A stretch of 64,000 nt of DNA from Actinoplanes campanulatus. GTDB taxonomy: Bacteria > Actinomycetota > Actinomycetes > Mycobacteriales > Micromonosporaceae. The translations under genes and the position numbers were made by a program. The stretch lies in contig NZ_BMPW01000003.1 in the NCBI RefSeq assembly GCF_014647795.1, positions 62,001 to 126,000 of the forward strand, written 5' to 3'. The stretch's first letter is position 1, and every line of letters begins with the position of its first letter. Positions 43,602 through 53,105 of the stretch are shown one piece after another. Under the pieces are notes generated by a model. It worked only from the letters and a program-made list of their open reading frames with translations, searched no databases and was not told where the DNA came from.

Positions 43602-44852
43602 GTGCGCGCCCTGCGTTTCGCCACCACCCTGTACACGAATCGGCTGTCCGTCGCCTACCACGGTTACCTGCGCGGCGACCCGATGTCCCGGCTGCACCTG
43701 GCGCCCGGCCGCCGCGACCCGTACGCGATCTACGACGGCCTCCGTGCCGAGGGCGACCTGGCGCCCACCCGCCTCGGCAACTACGTGACCCCGAGCCACC
43801 GGGTGTGCGACACGGTGCTGCGGGACCGCCGGTTCGGGGTGCGCGCCGCCGAGAACGTCGGCCCGCCGCCACCCGGCACCCAGGTGGACATGTCCTTCCT
43901 GGACCGCAACCCGCCGGACCACACCCGGCTGCGCCGCCTGGCCCAGCCCTCGTTCAGCCCACGGCAGATCGCCGGTTTCCGCCCCCAGGTCGAGCAGACC
44001 GTCGACAAGCTTCTCGAGGAGGCCTCCGCGGCGGAGACCTTCGACCTGGTCAGCGCGTTCTCCGCGCCGCTGCCGATCGCGGTGATCACGGACCTGCTGG
44101 GAGTGCCGGACGCCGACGCGAGCCGCTTCGCCGAGCACGGCGCCACCTTCGGCAGTGCCCTGGACGGGATCCGCTCGCTGCGGCACGCGGCCCGGCTCAT
44201 CGAGGCCAGCCGCGAACTGGAGGGTGTCTTCACCCGGCTGATCGCCACTCGCCGCGACCTGCCCGCCGGCTCCGGGCCGGACGATGTGGTGGGCCGGCTG
44301 CTGGCCGCCGAGGGCGACCGGGTCGGGGCGGCCGAGATGATGCCGATGCTGCGCCTGCTGCTGGTGGCCGGCTTCGAGACCACGGTCAACCTGATCGGCA
44401 ACGCGGTCGGCGCCCTGCTCGACCATCCGGACCAGTGGGCGGACCTCTGCGCCGACCCGGCCGGCCTCGCCGGACCGGCCATCGAGGAGACGCTGCGCTG
44501 GGACCCGCCGGTGCAGCGGACCGCCCGGTGCGCGCTGGAGGACGCCGAGGTGGCCGGGACGGTGGTCCGGCGCGGCCAGTTCGTGGTCACCCTGCTCGGG
44601 GCGGCCGGCCGCGACCCGGACGTGTACTCCGACGCCGGACGGTTCGACATCCACCGTGTCCCGGAGGCCGACCACCTGGCCTTCTCCAGCGGCATCCACT
44701 ACTGCGTGGGTGCTCCCCTGGCCCGGCTGGAGGCGACCGTGGCGCTGCGGCGGCTGGCCGAGCGGATGCCCGGCCTGCACCGGGCCGGCCCGCTCCGGCG
44801 CCGCTCGTCCACCCTGATCCGCGGGCCGATCCACTTCCCGGTGGCGCGCTAG
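43602..44852 (+). CDS. Cytochrome P450
   Basis: The 416-residue protein is a bacterial class I P450: I-helix oxygen-binding motif AGFETT, the ExxR motif in EETLR, PERF-like region DAGRFDIHR, and the heme loop FSSGIHYCVGAPLAR with thiolate ligand C368. It oxidises an unknown substrate using electrons from ferredoxin partners that are not encoded nearby. The GTG at 43602 follows GGGAGGAGGGC, the site inside the hairpin described separately. Its stop codon lies in a terminator stem shared with the convergent STAS gene. Confidence 0.93.
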   Translation: MRALRFATTLYTNRLSVAYHGYLRGDPMSRLHLAPGRRDPYAIYDGLRAEGDLAPTRLGNYVTPSHRVCDTVLRDRRFGVRAAENVGPPPPGTQVDMSFLDRNPPDHTRLRRLAQPSFSPRQIAGFRPQVEQTVDKLLEEASAAETFDLVSAFSAPLPIAVITDLLGVPDADASRFAEHGATFGSALDGIRSLRHAARLIEASRELEGVFTRLIATRRDLPAGSGPDDVVGRLLAAEGDRVGAAEMMPMLRLLLVAGFETTVNLIGNAVGALLDHPDQWADLCADPAGLAGPAIEETLRWDPPVQRTARCALEDAEVAGTVVRRGQFVVTLLGAAGRDPDVYSDAGRFDIHRVPEADHLAFSSGIHYCVGAPLARLEATVALRRLAERMPGLHRAGPLRRRSSTLIRGPIHFPVAR

Positions 44853-44877
44853 CGCCTTCTTCCGAAGAAGGCGCTAG
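44849..44877. terminator. Bidirectional terminator containing both stop codons
   Basis: A perfect 13-bp inverted repeat (CTAGCGCCTTCTT / AAGAAGGCGCTAG) with a 3-base CCG loop spans the gap between the convergent P450 and STAS genes. The TAG stop of each gene is part of a stem arm (44850-44852 and 44874-44876). Confidence 0.85.
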
Positions 44878-45218
44878 ATGCGGTAGGGCTGGACGGGCTC
44901 GGCGGGCAGCCCGAACAGGCTGGTCAGGCCGGTGATCCGCAGCTGCCGGTGGACGAACTCGTTCGGGTTGCGCAGCACGAAACGGGAGCCCAGGTCACGG
45001 GCCGCCTCGTAGCCGGTGACCAGCATGCCGATGCCCATCGAGTCCATGAACGTGACGAACGTCAGGTCCACGATCATCAGCCGGGGCCGGTCACGTTGGA
45101 GGGTCTCGAGCAGCACGCCCCGCAGCCCGTCGACCGTGGCCGCGTCGAGGCTGCCACGCAGGTCGACCACGAGCGCGCCGTCGGCCTGTCGCCGCGTGGT
45201 CATCACGGCCTCGCCCAT
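44874..45218 (-). CDS. STAS-domain anti-anti-sigma factor
   Basis: This 114-residue protein is a single STAS domain: ALVVDLRGSLDAATVDGLRGVL, MIVDLTFVTFMDSMGIGMLV (phosphorylatable serine in DSMGIG) and FVLRNPNEFVHRQLRITGL. In the unphosphorylated form, such proteins bind anti-sigma kinases and free sigma factors. No kinase of the RsbW type is adjacent. The PAS-SpoIIE phosphatase at 4862-6379 is the only visible candidate partner in the window. The ATG at 45218 is chosen because GGAGGGCACG precedes it. Confidence 0.9.
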   Translation of the reverse strand: MGEAVMTTRRQADGALVVDLRGSLDAATVDGLRGVLLETLQRDRPRLMIVDLTFVTFMDSMGIGMLVTGYEAARDLGSRFVLRNPNEFVHRQLRITGLTSLFGLPAEPVQPYRI

Positions 45219-45495
45219 CGTGCCCTCCGAGCCTGGCGAACTGCCCGTTCGCCCCACCGTACAGCCCTCGCGGCTGCCCTCGCAGGCTGCCGCGCAAGAC
45301 CGCGATCACGGCGCACAACGCGTACGCCAAAGGGGTTTTCCGCGTCATGAGCCGCAGAATCCGCAACCGGAGGAGGGGGTTTCGGCGCATCGCGCCGGTC
45401 CGCGGTCCGATGTGCCAATCTGACGTTGCGGCGTGCCGATCCCTGGGCGACCGTGGCTGGCGACGGCGGCGGGGGCCGCCGGGGAGGAGGCAACC

Positions 45496-46903
<1,408 letters not shown>

Positions 46904-46911
<8 letters not shown>

Positions 46912-46951
46912 ACGTGCTACCACCGGGATCGGTGGCGAAACGTCCAAGATC
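46904..46951. terminator. Bidirectional terminator between permease and kinase-like genes
   Basis: Outer arms GATCTTG and CAAGATC, with ACGT/ACGT next and CCACC/GGTGG inside, form a long interrupted hairpin covering the 55-bp gap between convergent genes. Its left arm includes the permease stop. Confidence 0.7.
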
Positions 46952-46966
46952 CGCTGGTTCGGGTGC

Positions 46967-47890
46967 TCAGGCGCGGTGGCGGCCGACGTGGTGGGGCGAG
47001 GTGGGAGCGGAGGCGGCGCGTTCGTCCCACGGGGAGGCGGACGGGGTGAGGTCGCGCAGCGGGACGTAGACGCGGGCGTCCACCGACTCGGCCAGCAGCA
47101 GGGCGGCCATCAGGGCGGTGGGGCGTTCGGCGGGGTCGCGGGCCAGGCAGCGGGAGCAGAGGTCGAGCACCTCGGGTGGGAGGCCGTCGATGTGCGGGAG
47201 GGGTTCCGGGTCGATGAACCGCTGGGCGACGACCATCTCGGTGTGGGTGCGGGCGGTCCACGGCAGGCGCCCGGCCAGACAGTGGTGGAGCAGCGTGCCG
47301 AGGGCGAACATGTCGGCGGCCGGGGTGGCCGGCCCGCCCTCGAAGCGTTCCGGGGCGATGTAGGCGGGGGTGCCCATGACCGGGCCGTCCGGGTCCGGGT
47401 CGGGTGAGCCGGCGACCGCGGCGATGCCGAAGTCGAGGACCTTCGCGCCGGCCGGGGTGAGCATGATGTTGGCCGGTTTGATGCCGCGGTGCACGACGTT
47501 CTCGGCGTGCGCGGCGGCCAGGGCGGCCGCGACCTCGGCGCAGACGCGCACGCCGATGCGCCAGTCGAGGCGCCCGGCGGCCAGGTGCGCGCTGAGGGTC
47601 TCGCCCTCGACCAGTTCCATCACGATGTACGGGACGTCCCGCCCGGCCGCCGGTGAGGTGCCGAAGTCGTGCACCCCGGCGACGTTGGGATGGGCGAGCC
47701 GCGCGGCCGAGCGGGCCTCGGCCCGGATCAGGGCGACGCCGGCCTCGCCGAGGGTGCCCTCCACCGCGGGCGCCATGATCTTGACGGCGACCGGCCGGTC
47801 GAGGACGTGGTCGTGGCCGCGCCAGACCTCTGACATGCCGCCCAGCCCGATGCGGTCCACCAACCGGTAGCGGCCACCCAGCGTCCGCAT
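46967..47890 (-). CDS. Serine/threonine kinase-like protein lacking the HRD aspartate
   Basis: The 307-residue protein has the eukaryotic-like kinase fold with glycine loop GLGGMSEVW, lysine K37 in VAVKIM, HRGIKPAN at 134-141 and DFG at 153-155. The catalytic loop normally reads HRDxKxxN; here the proton-acceptor aspartate is glycine 136, while K138 and N141 are kept. ATP binding may survive but phosphotransfer should be strongly impaired. There is no membrane helix or PASTA domain. GGAGGTGGGGG precedes the ATG at 47890. It is probably a pseudokinase scaffold or regulator. Confidence 0.85.
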   Translation of the reverse strand: MRTLGGRYRLVDRIGLGGMSEVWRGHDHVLDRPVAVKIMAPAVEGTLGEAGVALIRAEARSAARLAHPNVAGVHDFGTSPAAGRDVPYIVMELVEGETLSAHLAAGRLDWRIGVRVCAEVAAALAAAHAENVVHRGIKPANIMLTPAGAKVLDFGIAAVAGSPDPDPDGPVMGTPAYIAPERFEGGPATPAADMFALGTLLHHCLAGRLPWTARTHTEMVVAQRFIDPEPLPHIDGLPPEVLDLCSRCLARDPAERPTALMAALLLAESVDARVYVPLRDLTPSASPWDERAASAPTSPHHVGRHRA

Positions 47891-48190
47891 CGCACCCCCA
47901 CCTCCGACCGGGCCCCTCCCGCTCGGGACTGCCGGATACCCCTGGCTATCCGGGCACAAACGCCACTTCCGCCCAGTGCGGTCGAATGGCCGGAACCACG
48001 ATTTTCGGGGACGGTTAACGGCATCGTAATTAACCGTTTCCTGGAAACGCTCCCAAATAGCGCCTCCAATGTGGAGGCAGGGTGCTTTCGGGGTGGAAAG
48101 GAATGTGCCGGTCGTCACTCTTCGTATAGCCGGACCGGCCCCGCGATCGGTGCCGGTCCGTCCGCAGACGATTACCGTGCGCGACGCGCG
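47891..48190. promoter_or_regulatory. Upstream region of the kinase-like gene with LacI-like operator
   Basis: The 300-bp gap holds TGGAAACGCTCCCA at 48042-48055, which matches the CebR/CelR box at 12 of 14 positions and has a LacI-family CG centre. Next to it, CGGTTAA (48012-48018) and TTAACCG (48030-48036) form an AT-rich inverted repeat. The sites lie 120-165 bp upstream of the kinase-like gene and could control it. Confidence 0.4.
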
Positions 48191-49102
48191 TCAGGCCAGT
48201 TCGGTACGCAGGTCGTGCGCCCCGTCAGCCCTGGTCGCCTCGTAGTAGAGCCGCTGCCGCCCGTCCGGCAGCGCCACCAGGCTGAGGTAGCGCAGCCCGT
48301 ACGGCTCGTGCGGACTGCCCACCGGCGGCCGGTCCTCCGCGGTGAGCTGCCCGAAAGTGCCGTCCGCCAGGCGCCGGCCGCGGGCCACCCCGGTGCGCTC
48401 CTCCCAGTTCTCGCCGGCCGTGGCCCGCCCGTCGTAGGCGACCGTGATCTCGTCGCCGTCGACCACCACCGACGAGACCCGGACGCCCCGGGCGTCCCAC
48501 TCCCCCGGCCGGCCGGCCAGGGCGTTACGCACCCAGGTCCAGTGCACACCGTCCGGGCTGGTGGCGTACTCGGTGGTCATCCGGTCGGCGTCGGCCCAGC
48601 TCTCCAGGGGGTGGACCGACGCCCACAGGTGCCAGCCGTGCTCGTCGTGGTGCAGCACCGGGTCCTTGACACCGGCGGTCTCGTCGCCGGCCAGGACGGT
48701 GCGGGCGGGCGCGGTGGCCAGCCCCTCCGGGGTGCCGGCCTCGAGCAGGTCGACACGCCAGTGCTTGGTGCCCGGGGTGGCGGCGCTGACGTAGAGCCGC
48801 CACCTACCCTCGGGGGTACGGACCAGGGCGGGCCGCTCCAGCGACTCGGCGCCGAAGCGGTCCTTGCCGATCTCCGCGACCACGGTGAAGTGCAGGCCGT
48901 CGGCCGAGCGGGCCACCACGTTGGCGATCCCGCGGCCCTCGCCGATCGGGAGCCGCAGGCGGTAGGCGAGGTAGACACAGGAGTCCGCGAGGACCGTGCT
49001 GGGGGCGCCGGACCAGGCGCCCGGCTCGGTGCCCGGCGGTTCCACCACCACGGTGGAGTCCTCCCATCCGGGCAGGGGCAGGGCGGCGATTCCGGTGGTC
49101 AA
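48191..49102 (-). CDS. Beta-propeller glycoside-hydrolase-like protein
   Basis: The 303-residue protein looks like a five-bladed propeller of the GH43/GH32/GH130 type. Repeated blade motifs are [61 protein letters not shown] and [27 protein letters not shown]. An acidic residue in a KDP motif and others in the blades could be catalytic, but I cannot assign them. No signal peptide is seen. The TTG at 49102 follows AGGGAGCCACC. It lies 62 bp downstream of the sulfotransferase gene. Substrate is unknown. Confidence 0.65.
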   Translation of the reverse strand: MTTGIAALPLPGWEDSTVVVEPPGTEPGAWSGAPSTVLADSCVYLAYRLRLPIGEGRGIANVVARSADGLHFTVVAEIGKDRFGAESLERPALVRTPEGRWRLYVSAATPGTKHWRVDLLEAGTPEGLATAPARTVLAGDETAGVKDPVLHHDEHGWHLWASVHPLESWADADRMTTEYATSPDGVHWTWVRNALAGRPGEWDARGVRVSSVVVDGDEITVAYDGRATAGENWEERTGVARGRRLADGTFGQLTAEDRPPVGSPHEPYGLRYLSLVALPDGRQRLYYEATRADGAHDLRTELA

Positions 49103-49164
49103 GGTGGCTCCCTGAGGTCGGCGGCAACGCGTCAAGTTTGCATGATCTATGGGAAATGTGGGCT

Positions 49165-50100
49165 TTACCGGGCCCGGGCGTGTCGGTCCAGGCTCAGCCA
49201 GTCGTCGTAGTTCTCGCCGGTGACGTCCTGCAACAGGGCGATGTCGTCGGCGAAGTAGGGCAGCAGCGCGGCCCGCTCCGCCGGGGTGGTGACCGGCCGA
49301 TTGCCCCGCTTGCGGTGCAGCAGGGTGAGCAGTGGCCCCCGGGCGGCCAGGCGCAGCGGCACCGGGAAGCGGTGGCCGAAGGTGCCGCCCGACCGCAACA
49401 GGCCGCGGATCGCCCGGTTCACGCGGTTGTCCTCTACGTAGTGGCGGTTCACGTTCTCCCGCGGGATCGCGGTGAGCACCCCGGTGCGCACGCCGAGGAA
49501 GGCGCAGACCCGGTCCAGCGTCTCGGCCGGTTCGTCCTTCAGGTCCCGGTAACGCAGGAGCAGCACCTGGTCACGGGAGAAGCGCTGGTAGAGGTGCTGG
49601 AGCTGACGGCCGTACAGGCCCAGGCCGATGTAGTGCCAGAAGTCGGCCCAGTGCGCCGCCTTACGGGCCTGCTCGGCGTGGCAGGCGGCCAGGAAGTCGG
49701 CCTCCTCCTCGAGGCCGGCCACCCACAGGTGGGTCCAGTTGGAGTGGGCCCGGTCGACCGGATCGCGCAGCAGGATGATCAGCCGCACGTCCGGGATCAG
49801 CGCCTTGATGCGGTCGTGGGCGGCCAGGTCGTACAGGTAGAAGGGGGTGGCCTCGCCCTTGAGGACACCGGGCGGCGGCGGGTCGAACAGCCTCTCGTAG
49901 TCCGGCCGGCGCCACACGTGTTCCTGGTAGGTCTGCACGTCGCCCGGCCCGCCGACGGCCGGCGGCGGCCCGTCGGAGAGGAAGAACTTCGGCTCCTTCA
50001 CCTGCGGCAGGAACAGCTGCGGGTGCCCGGCCAGTGCGGCGTGCAGCGCGGTGGTGCCCGCCTTGGGCACACCGGCGATCAGGAAGTCGGGAAGTGACAT
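49165..50100 (-). CDS. PAPS-dependent sulfotransferase
   Basis: The protein has the sulfotransferase 5'-phosphosulfate loop [20 protein letters not shown], the VKEPKFF motif, and the 3'-phosphate-binding strand [20 protein letters not shown]-terminal [25 protein letters not shown] is also typical. It transfers sulfate from PAPS to a hydroxyl or amine of an acceptor. Position beside glycosyltransferases suggests a surface glycan or glycolipid acceptor (inference). The ATG at 50100 has GAGGGGGAG upstream. Confidence 0.88.
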   Translation of the reverse strand: MSLPDFLIAGVPKAGTTALHAALAGHPQLFLPQVKEPKFFLSDGPPPAVGGPGDVQTYQEHVWRRPDYERLFDPPPPGVLKGEATPFYLYDLAAHDRIKALIPDVRLIILLRDPVDRAHSNWTHLWVAGLEEEADFLAACHAEQARKAAHWADFWHYIGLGLYGRQLQHLYQRFSRDQVLLLRYRDLKDEPAETLDRVCAFLGVRTGVLTAIPRENVNRHYVEDNRVNRAIRGLLRSGGTFGHRFPVPLRLAARGPLLTLLHRKRGNRPVTTPAERAALLPYFADDIALLQDVTGENYDDWLSLDRHARAR

Positions 50101-50971
50101 GGAATCTCCCCCTCGGCTCAAAGTGACACTAAGCCTACAGATCCACTAGGAATTTGCGGGCGGCCAACTTGGTCAGAGATGCCCGATCCAATACCCAGGG
50201 TCATCGAAAATCAGCGATCCGGCCGAGCACCGGCCATCGAATTCCGCCGAACCGGACGATCACCGGTCGGCCGTACCGGCGACGGGGTGGAGGATCCCCC
50301 ATCGACCGAACGGTCACCTGGTCAGCGAGGCCCCAGGATGCGGCGCCACCAGCGCAGAGCCGGCCGGAACCGGGGGCAGAGGCCGGGGTCGCAAAGCGCG
50401 CATTCCGACCCGGATCGGTAGTGCTCGTGCGCCCGAATCGAGTGCCCACAGACGCAGAGTCCGGTTTGAATCACCATCGCCTCACCAACGGCGGACGGCC
50501 CCGGAGGCTACGGGTGGCCGGTGGCTGTCCCCCCTGGATCAACCGTAACGCTCACGGTCCGCTGTCAGAGCGTCACCAAGACAGCCAGGAATCTATACAG
50601 CGCGTAAACAGACAGGTCCGGAAAGTAAGCAAATAGCAATCCCGCCGTCCGTCGATCTTGTCCTGATTTGCGGTGATCAACTGGGGCTTTATCCATTTGC
50701 CAGAGACTCTCCGGACTGATCCACAGTTATGACCAATGCCCGTTACGCTACGTAACGAATGTGTCCTTGATCGCGTGCGGCCACCTGCTAGTACTTGCTC
50801 CAGCCATACTGCGACTGTCAACTTCAGGTCACCTGTGACTTGAACCTTTCTCGCGGTCTGTTGACGCTACGTAATCCCTTGCTAGGTTGATTTCCTGCAG
50901 CGAGCGGCGGTGCGATCTCTTCAGGAATTCGCGCAACAAAGTCGCATTAGCCGCCCCCGGAAGGGACCGAC
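50101..50971. other. 871-bp intergenic region before the glycosyltransferase operon
   Basis: No frame here looks real. The right half (about 50590-50970) is visibly AT-richer. It holds an 11-bp direct repeat ACGCTACGTAA (50745-50755 and 50864-50874). The first copy sits within a CGTTACG/CGTAACG palindrome and the second overlaps a promoter. It separates the divergent sulfotransferase and glycosyltransferase genes, so it carries control sites for both. Confidence 0.6.
50861..50888 (+). promoter_or_regulatory. Probable promoter of the glycosyltransferase operon
   Basis: TTGACG (50861-50866) and TAGGTT (50883-50888) form -35 and -10 boxes with a 16-bp spacer, about 85 bp before the first GT2 start. 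The spacer contains most of the second ACGCTACGTAA repeat, so a bound factor would probably affect RNA polymerase here. Confidence 0.5.
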
Positions 50972-52114
50972 ATGGAGCTTTCGCACTTGAACACGAACAC
51001 CGACAGTAACCGTCCGCAATCACCGACCGTGAGTGTCGTGATTCCCACCCTGAATGAGGAGCGGAACCTGCCGCACGTGTTCGCGAAGCTGCCGCCGATG
51101 ATCAGTGAAGTGATCATCGTCGATGGCGGCTCCAAGGACCGGACCGTGGAGGTGGCTCGCGAACTGCGCCCGGACGCGGTGATCGTTCAGCAGACCCGGA
51201 TCGGCAAGGGCAACGCTCTGGCGTGTGGCTTCGCCGCGTGCACCGGCGACATCATCGTGATGATCGACGCCGATGGCTCGACCGACCCGGCGGAGATCCC
51301 GCTCTTCGTGGACAAGCTGATCAAGGGCGACCACTTCGTGAAGGGGTCCCGCTTCAGCCACGGCGGGCACAGCCACGACATCACCAAGCTGCGCAAGCTC
51401 GGCAACGACGGCCTCAACCTGGTGGTGAACGTCCTGTTCCGGACGCACTTCACCGACCTCTGCTACGGCTACAACGCCTTCTGGCGCTCGGTCGTGCCGG
51501 CCCTCGACCTGCCGGACGTCTCGCTGCCCCGCCCATCCGACGGCAGCAAGCTGTGGGGCGACGGCTTCGAGATCGAGACGATGATCAACATCCGCGCGGT
51601 CGCCGAGAAGCTGAAGGTCGGCGAGGTCGGCAGCACCGAGCACGAGCGGATCTTCGGCGAGAGCAACCTGAACACCTTCCGCGACGGGTTCCGCGTGCTC
51701 CGCACCATCTTCAGCGAGTACGGCCGGATGCGCCGCCGCCGTGGCGCCGGCCTCCGCCCGTTCGTCGAGGGCCTCCAGCACGTCGCGCCGCCGGCCGCCA
51801 CCCCGCAGTCACGCGGTCTCGGCCAGGTCGTCAACCCGCCCGCGCCGGCCGCACCCGCGCACCCGGTCGCCACCCGGCACCCGGCCGACCCGCGCCGCGA
51901 CGCGAGCCACCTCAACCGGGCGGCCCGCCGCGAGGACGTCGGCGCCCGCCGCTCCGACGACATCAACAAGATCCGCAGCCGCGCGCTGGACGACCTCGGC
52001 ACCCAGCCCACCCAGGACCTGAGCGCCGCCCGGGCCCGGATGCTGGACGACCTCGGCAACGTGCAGACCCAGGACATCAACAAGCTCCGCAGCACGACTC
52101 AGCTCGACGACTGA
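50972..52114 (+). CDS. GT2 glycosyltransferase with repeat-bearing C-terminal tail
   Basis: Residues 1 to about 265 are a family 2 glycosyltransferase: VSVVIPTLNEERNLPHVF, IIVDGGSKDRTVEVA, nucleotide-binding IDADGSTDPAEIP, and EIETMINIRAVAEKLKVGEV. It resembles polyprenyl-phosphate sugar synthases. The last 110 residues are disordered and Pro/Ala/Arg-rich, ending with three related units: DDINKIRSRALDDLG, QDLSAARARMLDDLG and QDINKLRSTTQLDD. The ATG has GGAAGGGACC upstream. Two more GT2 genes follow 37 bp downstream, so it starts an operon. Confidence 0.88.
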   Translation: MELSHLNTNTDSNRPQSPTVSVVIPTLNEERNLPHVFAKLPPMISEVIIVDGGSKDRTVEVARELRPDAVIVQQTRIGKGNALACGFAACTGDIIVMIDADGSTDPAEIPLFVDKLIKGDHFVKGSRFSHGGHSHDITKLRKLGNDGLNLVVNVLFRTHFTDLCYGYNAFWRSVVPALDLPDVSLPRPSDGSKLWGDGFEIETMINIRAVAEKLKVGEVGSTEHERIFGESNLNTFRDGFRVLRTIFSEYGRMRRRRGAGLRPFVEGLQHVAPPAATPQSRGLGQVVNPPAPAAPAHPVATRHPADPRRDASHLNRAARREDVGARRSDDINKIRSRALDDLGTQPTQDLSAARARMLDDLGNVQTQDINKLRSTTQLDD

Positions 52115-52151
52115 CCTGAGCGCCCCTCCCGCCCACAGGAGCACTCCCCTC

Positions 52152-53105
52152 GTGAACCACACCCACGCCACGACGATCGTCATTCCCACCTACTCCGAGG
52201 TGCGGTGGGACTACCTGACTCGCACTCTGGCCTCGGCACGTGCCCAGACGCACACCCCCGACGAGATCGTCGTGGTGGTCGACCACAACCCCGCGATGTA
52301 CGAGCGGATCCAGCGTGAGCTGCCCGGCGTCACGGTGCTGCAGAACGCGTACGCCCAGGGCGTCTCCGGCAACCGCAACACCGGGGCGTTCCACGCCCGG
52401 ACCCCGCTGGTCGCCTTCCTGGACGACGACATCATCGCCGACCCGAACTGGCTGGCCCGGCAGATCGAGCCGTTCGCCGACCCCGCCGTGGTCGGCACCG
52501 GCGGCGCGATCCAGCCCGCCTGGGAGGGCCCGGCCCCGCGCTGGATGCCGGCCGAGTTCCTGTGGGCGGTCGGCGGCTCGTACGCCGGCATGCCCACCGA
52601 GACCGCGCCCATCCGCAACGTGTGGTCGGCCAACATGATCGTCCGCAAGGACGTCTTCGAGGCCGCCGGCGGCTTCCGGGTCGGCTTCGGCAAGCTCGGC
52701 TCCCGCAACCGGCCCGAGGACACCGACCTCTGCCTGCGCATGAGCCAGGTGGACGGCGGCCGCTGGATGTACGTGCCGAGCGCGATCATCCAGCACGAGG
52801 TCCCGGTCGAGCGGGCCAGCTTCACGTTCTTCGTGCGCCGGTGCTACGCCGAGGGCCGCGGCAAGGTCCAGATGGCCGGCCTGCACGAGAACGACGCGCT
52901 CGGGGCCGAGCGCGACTACCTGTGGGCCCTGCCCAAGGCGATGTTCCGCTACTTCGGCGCCGGCCTGACCGGCAAGGGCGCCGACAACTTCCTGCGCTCC
53001 GGCGGCGTCGTCGCCGGCGTGGCCGCCGCCGGATTCGGTGGCGTCGTCGAGACCGTCAGCTCCAAGCGGCCCAGCCGCCGTACCCCGGTGGAGGCCACCC
53101 CGTGA
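52152..53105 (+). CDS. GT2 glycosyltransferase
   Basis: The protein has a GT-A fold: TTIVIPTYSEVRWDYLTRTLAS, PDEIVVVVDHNP, GVSGNRNTGAFHARTPLVAFLDDD (metal-binding DDD), NMIVRKDVFEAAGGFR and RNRPEDTDLCLRM, which carries the catalytic-base region. It adds a sugar to a lipid-linked or nascent glycan. A Gly/Ala-rich hydrophobic stretch near the C-terminus may touch the membrane. The GTG start has ACAGGAGCACTCC upstream, and the stop overlaps the next GTG by four bases. Confidence 0.88.
   Translation: MNHTHATTIVIPTYSEVRWDYLTRTLASARAQTHTPDEIVVVVDHNPAMYERIQRELPGVTVLQNAYAQGVSGNRNTGAFHARTPLVAFLDDDIIADPNWLARQIEPFADPAVVGTGGAIQPAWEGPAPRWMPAEFLWAVGGSYAGMPTETAPIRNVWSANMIVRKDVFEAAGGFRVGFGKLGSRNRPEDTDLCLRMSQVDGGRWMYVPSAIIQHEVPVERASFTFFVRRCYAEGRGKVQMAGLHENDALGAERDYLWALPKAMFRYFGAGLTGKGADNFLRSGGVVAGVAAAGFGGVVETVSSKRPSRRTPVEATP

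Noticed and set aside
50460-50490. GGTTTGAATC resembling a tRNA T-arm
   Set aside because: No acceptor stem, D-arm or anticodon arm can be placed around it.
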